Part shown: positions 61,415 to 64,000 of the stretch, piece by piece | Numbering within the stretch: the stretch's first letter is position 1 | Layout: the number at the start of each line of letters is the position of its first letter | Source: an uncultured Bacteroidales bacterium | GTDB taxonomy: Bacteria > Bacteroidota > Bacteroidia > Bacteroidales > Paludibacteraceae | NCBI GenBank assembly: GCA_946411385.1 | Contig: CAMKDV010000004.1 | Location: forward strand, 1-64,000 | Reading direction: 5' to 3' | Length of the DNA stretch: 64,000 nt | Translations under genes and position numbers: made by a program | Notes under the pieces: model-generated | Seen by the model: only the letters and a program-made list of their open reading frames with translations | Database searches by the model: none | What the model was told of the DNA's origin: nothing

Positions 61415-63973
61415 ATGCAAGTAAAAGTAAGTAACTCCAGCCCGATGGTATGGAAAGAAGTGACTGTACAGGCTCATCTGCCGCAGAACCTGAACAAGTT
61501 ACGCGAACTGGCGTACAACCTCTGGTGGGTTTGGAACAGCGACGCGAAGAACCTCTTCCGTCAGATTGACAACAAGACGTGGCATCAAGCCCAGTCGAAC
61601 CCCGTGTTGCTTCTCAACATGTTAGGTTACGACCGTCTGCTCGAACTGAGCAAGGACAAAGTGTTCATGGCTCAGCTTGACCAGATCTACGACGAGTTCA
61701 AGGAGTACATGAGCATTCCTCACAGCGATCGTCCGTCGGTGGCATATTTCTCGATGGAGTATGGCCTGTCCAGCGTACTGAAGATCTACTCGGGTGGTCT
61801 GGGTATCCTCGCAGGTGACTACCTGAAAGAGGCTTCTGACAGCAACGTCGACATGACCGCCATCGGTTTCCTCTATCGCTTTGGCTACTTCACACAGACC
61901 CTCTCGCCCGAAGGACAGCAGATTGCCAACTACGAGGCGCAGAACTTCAACAACCTGCCTATCACCCAAGTACGTAACGCCGACGGCAGCCCGATGGTGA
62001 TTGACGTGCCCTACCCCGACCGCTTCGTACACGCTTATCTGTGGAAAGTGAACGTAGGACGTATCCAACTCTACCTGCTCGATACCGACAACGACATGAA
62101 CAGCGAATGGGACCGTCAGATCACTCACCAGCTCTATGGCGGTGACTGGGAGAACCGTATTAAACAGGAGATTCTCCTTGGTATCGGTGGCGTACTTGCT
62201 CTGAACAAACTGGGCATCAAGAAGGACGTTTACCACTGCAACGAAGGCCACGCTGCCCTCATGGGCTTGCAGCGAATGGTGGACCTCGTAGCCGAGGGAC
62301 TGAACTTCCAGCAAGCTCTGGAGGTGGTTCGCGCCAGCGGATTGTACACCTGCCACACGCCGGTGCCCGCAGGTCACGACTACTTCGAGGAAGGTCTGTT
62401 CTACAAGTATATGCACCCCTACGCCGAGAAGCTCGGCATCGACTGGCATGACCTCATCGGTATGGGTCGCGCTAATCCGGACGACAACAACGAGAAGTTC
62501 TCGATGTCGGTATTCGCCCTGAACACCTGCCAGGAGGCCAACGGTGTATCGTGGCTCCACGGCGAAGTGAGCAAGAAGATGTTCTCGCCCGTTTGGCAAG
62601 GCTACTTCCCCGAAGAGCTCCACGTAGGTTACGTCACCAACGGCGTACACATGCCTACTTGGGCTGCTTCCGAGTGGAAGAAAGTGTACAAACAGAACTT
62701 CCCGAAAGCCTTCTGGGGCGACCAGTCGAACCTGGATATGTGGAAAGAGTACAAAGATATACCCGACCAGATGATATGGAACACCAGGATGCACCTGAAG
62801 AACCGTCTGATCTTGTATATCAAGGAGAAATTCCAGGAAGACTGGATGAAGTCGCAAGGCGATCCCGCTCGTATCGTACGCGCACTGAACGAGATGAATC
62901 CGCAGACCCTGATCATCGGTTTCGGTCGCCGTTTCGCCACCTACAAACGTGCTCACCTGCTCTTCACCGACCTGGAGCGTCTGGAGCGTCTGGTTAACAA
63001 CCCGAACTATCCCGTTCAGTTCCTGTTCACCGGTAAGGCTCACCCTGCTGACGGAGCAGGTCAAGGACTGATCAAGCATATCATCGAAGTAAGCCGTATG
63101 CCGCAGTTCCTCGGTAAGATCATCTTCCTTGAGAACTACGATATGGACCTCGCCAAACGTCTGATCTCCGGTGTGGACATCTGGCTGAACACGCCTACCC
63201 GTCCGCTCGAGGCTTCCGGTACATCCGGCGAGAAAGCACAGATGAACGGCGTATTGAACTTCTCCGTGCTGGACGGCTGGTGGTACGAGGGTTATGTACC
63301 CGGCGCAGGTTGGGCACTCACCGAGAAACGTACCTACGAGAACCAGGCTCACCAGGATCAGCTCGACGCAGCTACCATCTATCAGATGCTCGAGAGCGAA
63401 ATCATCCCGATGTACTACGCTCGCAACGCACAAGGCTACTCGCCTGCTTGGGTGCAGACCATCAAGAAGAGCGTAACCGAGATCACCCCGCGCTTCACCA
63501 CCAAACGAATGATGGACGACTATTTCGACCGCTTCTACTGCAAACTCGCCAAACGCCACGCTACGCTCAGCGCCAACGGCTACGAGCTGGCTAAGCAGAT
63601 TGCTGCATGGAAAGAGAACATGGTTGCCCACTGGGACGAGATCAGCCTCGTAAGCAGCAATGTGGATGAGGTACTGAACGGCAATGTGATGGTAGGTGAG
63701 CAGTACAAGCTTGACGTCATTCTCGACACCAAAGGTCTGGCTGACAAGGGTATCGGCGTAGAGCTGGTAGTAACGCGCTCGTCGCTGCACAACAACGACA
63801 AACTGTACCACGTTCAGGAGTTCGACCTCAAGAAAGCGGTAGGTACTATCCTCCACTTCGAGACTACCTATCTCGCTAACTATGCAGGCGCTCTGAAGTT
63901 CGGCGTCAGAATGTTCCCAAAGAACGATCTACTGCCGCATAGGATGGACTTCTGCTATGTACGCTGGTTGTAG
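61415..63973 (+). CDS. glgP: Alpha-glucan phosphorylase
   Basis: This 852-residue GT35 enzyme of the TIGR02094 type has an N-terminal DUF3417 region ([20 protein letters not shown]). The phosphorylase core follows ([52 protein letters not shown]). The pyridoxal-phosphate Lys is near 607 in [16 protein letters not shown]. It releases glucose-1-phosphate from glycogen or starch fragments and thus links to the secreted amylase at 40.7 kb. It is complete, ending 27 bp before the window edge. Confidence 0.95.
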   Translation: MQVKVSNSSPMVWKEVTVQAHLPQNLNKLRELAYNLWWVWNSDAKNLFRQIDNKTWHQAQSNPVLLLNMLGYDRLLELSKDKVFMAQLDQIYDEFKEYMSIPHSDRPSVAYFSMEYGLSSVLKIYSGGLGILAGDYLKEASDSNVDMTAIGFLYRFGYFTQTLSPEGQQIANYEAQNFNNLPITQVRNADGSPMVIDVPYPDRFVHAYLWKVNVGRIQLYLLDTDNDMNSEWDRQITHQLYGGDWENRIKQEILLGIGGVLALNKLGIKKDVYHCNEGHAALMGLQRMVDLVAEGLNFQQALEVVRASGLYTCHTPVPAGHDYFEEGLFYKYMHPYAEKLGIDWHDLIGMGRANPDDNNEKFSMSVFALNTCQEANGVSWLHGEVSKKMFSPVWQGYFPEELHVGYVTNGVHMPTWAASEWKKVYKQNFPKAFWGDQSNLDMWKEYKDIPDQMIWNTRMHLKNRLILYIKEKFQEDWMKSQGDPARIVRALNEMNPQTLIIGFGRRFATYKRAHLLFTDLERLERLVNNPNYPVQFLFTGKAHPADGAGQGLIKHIIEVSRMPQFLGKIIFLENYDMDLAKRLISGVDIWLNTPTRPLEASGTSGEKAQMNGVLNFSVLDGWWYEGYVPGAGWALTEKRTYENQAHQDQLDAATIYQMLESEIIPMYYARNAQGYSPAWVQTIKKSVTEITPRFTTKRMMDDYFDRFYCKLAKRHATLSANGYELAKQIAAWKENMVAHWDEISLVSSNVDEVLNGNVMVGEQYKLDVILDTKGLADKGIGVELVVTRSSLHNNDKLYHVQEFDLKKAVGTILHFETTYLANYAGALKFGVRMFPKNDLLPHRMDFCYVRWL

Positions 63974-64000
63974 TTTTGTTTTTTCTTGGCATCTTTTGGT

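Noticed and set aside
61622..63856. 744-codon minus-strand open frame opposite glgP
   Set aside because: Antisense shadow of glgP; composition reflects its codon bias and the plus strand encodes a complete well-known enzyme.

Overview
The window reads as chromosome of an uncultured-type Bacteroidota, most likely order Bacteroidales. Three things point there: many start sites are preceded by the phylum's promoter (TTTG, about 20 bp, TAnnTTTG); one surface protein carries a type IX secretion C-terminal tail; and the gene families (split HipA kinases, DUF2693, DUF5675, alpha-glucan phosphorylase, FISUMP-like surface protein) are typical. LPS/Kdo genes, DcuB and a BASS transporter fit an anaerobic, probably gut-dwelling Gram-negative. 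The family-level placement is inference.

Layout. 0.1-4.9 kb: a TamB protein apparently fused to an Omp85-type barrel. 5.2-9.0 kb: a three-gene HipBST-like kinase TA operon with three operator copies, and an AbiE-type pair. 9.3-13.0 kb: an operon of three exported proteins. 13.5-19.4 kb: an accessory cassette zone with a DUF234 ATPase, a broken DinJ-PIN pair and two HigBA pairs, set between five copies of a ~120-nt element that can fold into a cloverleaf; a sixth copy lies at 56.3 kb on the other strand. 19.6-25.7 kb: an RND efflux operon whose pump is fused to its outer-membrane channel and which is interrupted by a four-helix-bundle gene. 25.7-44.7 kb: core genes (BASS, dcuB, a cytidylate-kinase-like gene, kdsD, kdsA, LOG, gyrB, rpmH, rbfA, M16 peptidase, tRNA-Leu, mazG, lpxH, a DUF59 gene, an amylase pair, topB). 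44.8-59.4 kb: an accessory island with phage-like small genes, HNH, a type I restriction system behind a poly-G-tract leader gene, an orphan holin / DUF5675 / spanin-like lysis cassette, and a HipA_2-like kinase pair with a decayed small gene. 59.4-64 kb: a TonB-C protein and, divergently, alpha-glucan phosphorylase.

Two genome-wide habits stand out. First, arrays of short words (for example TTGGCTA, TTTCACC, AATTCGTAA, GATTTGT) sit directly after genes, often supply the stop codon, and in kdsA and lpxH have grown inside the reading frame. Second, both four-helix-bundle genes are bracketed by such arrays. The strongest candidates for something undescribed are the covarying cloverleaf element at toxin-antitoxin cassettes and the two inner-membrane-to-outer-membrane gene fusions.

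All calls come from reading sequence and translations by eye. No database, folding or alignment program was run.
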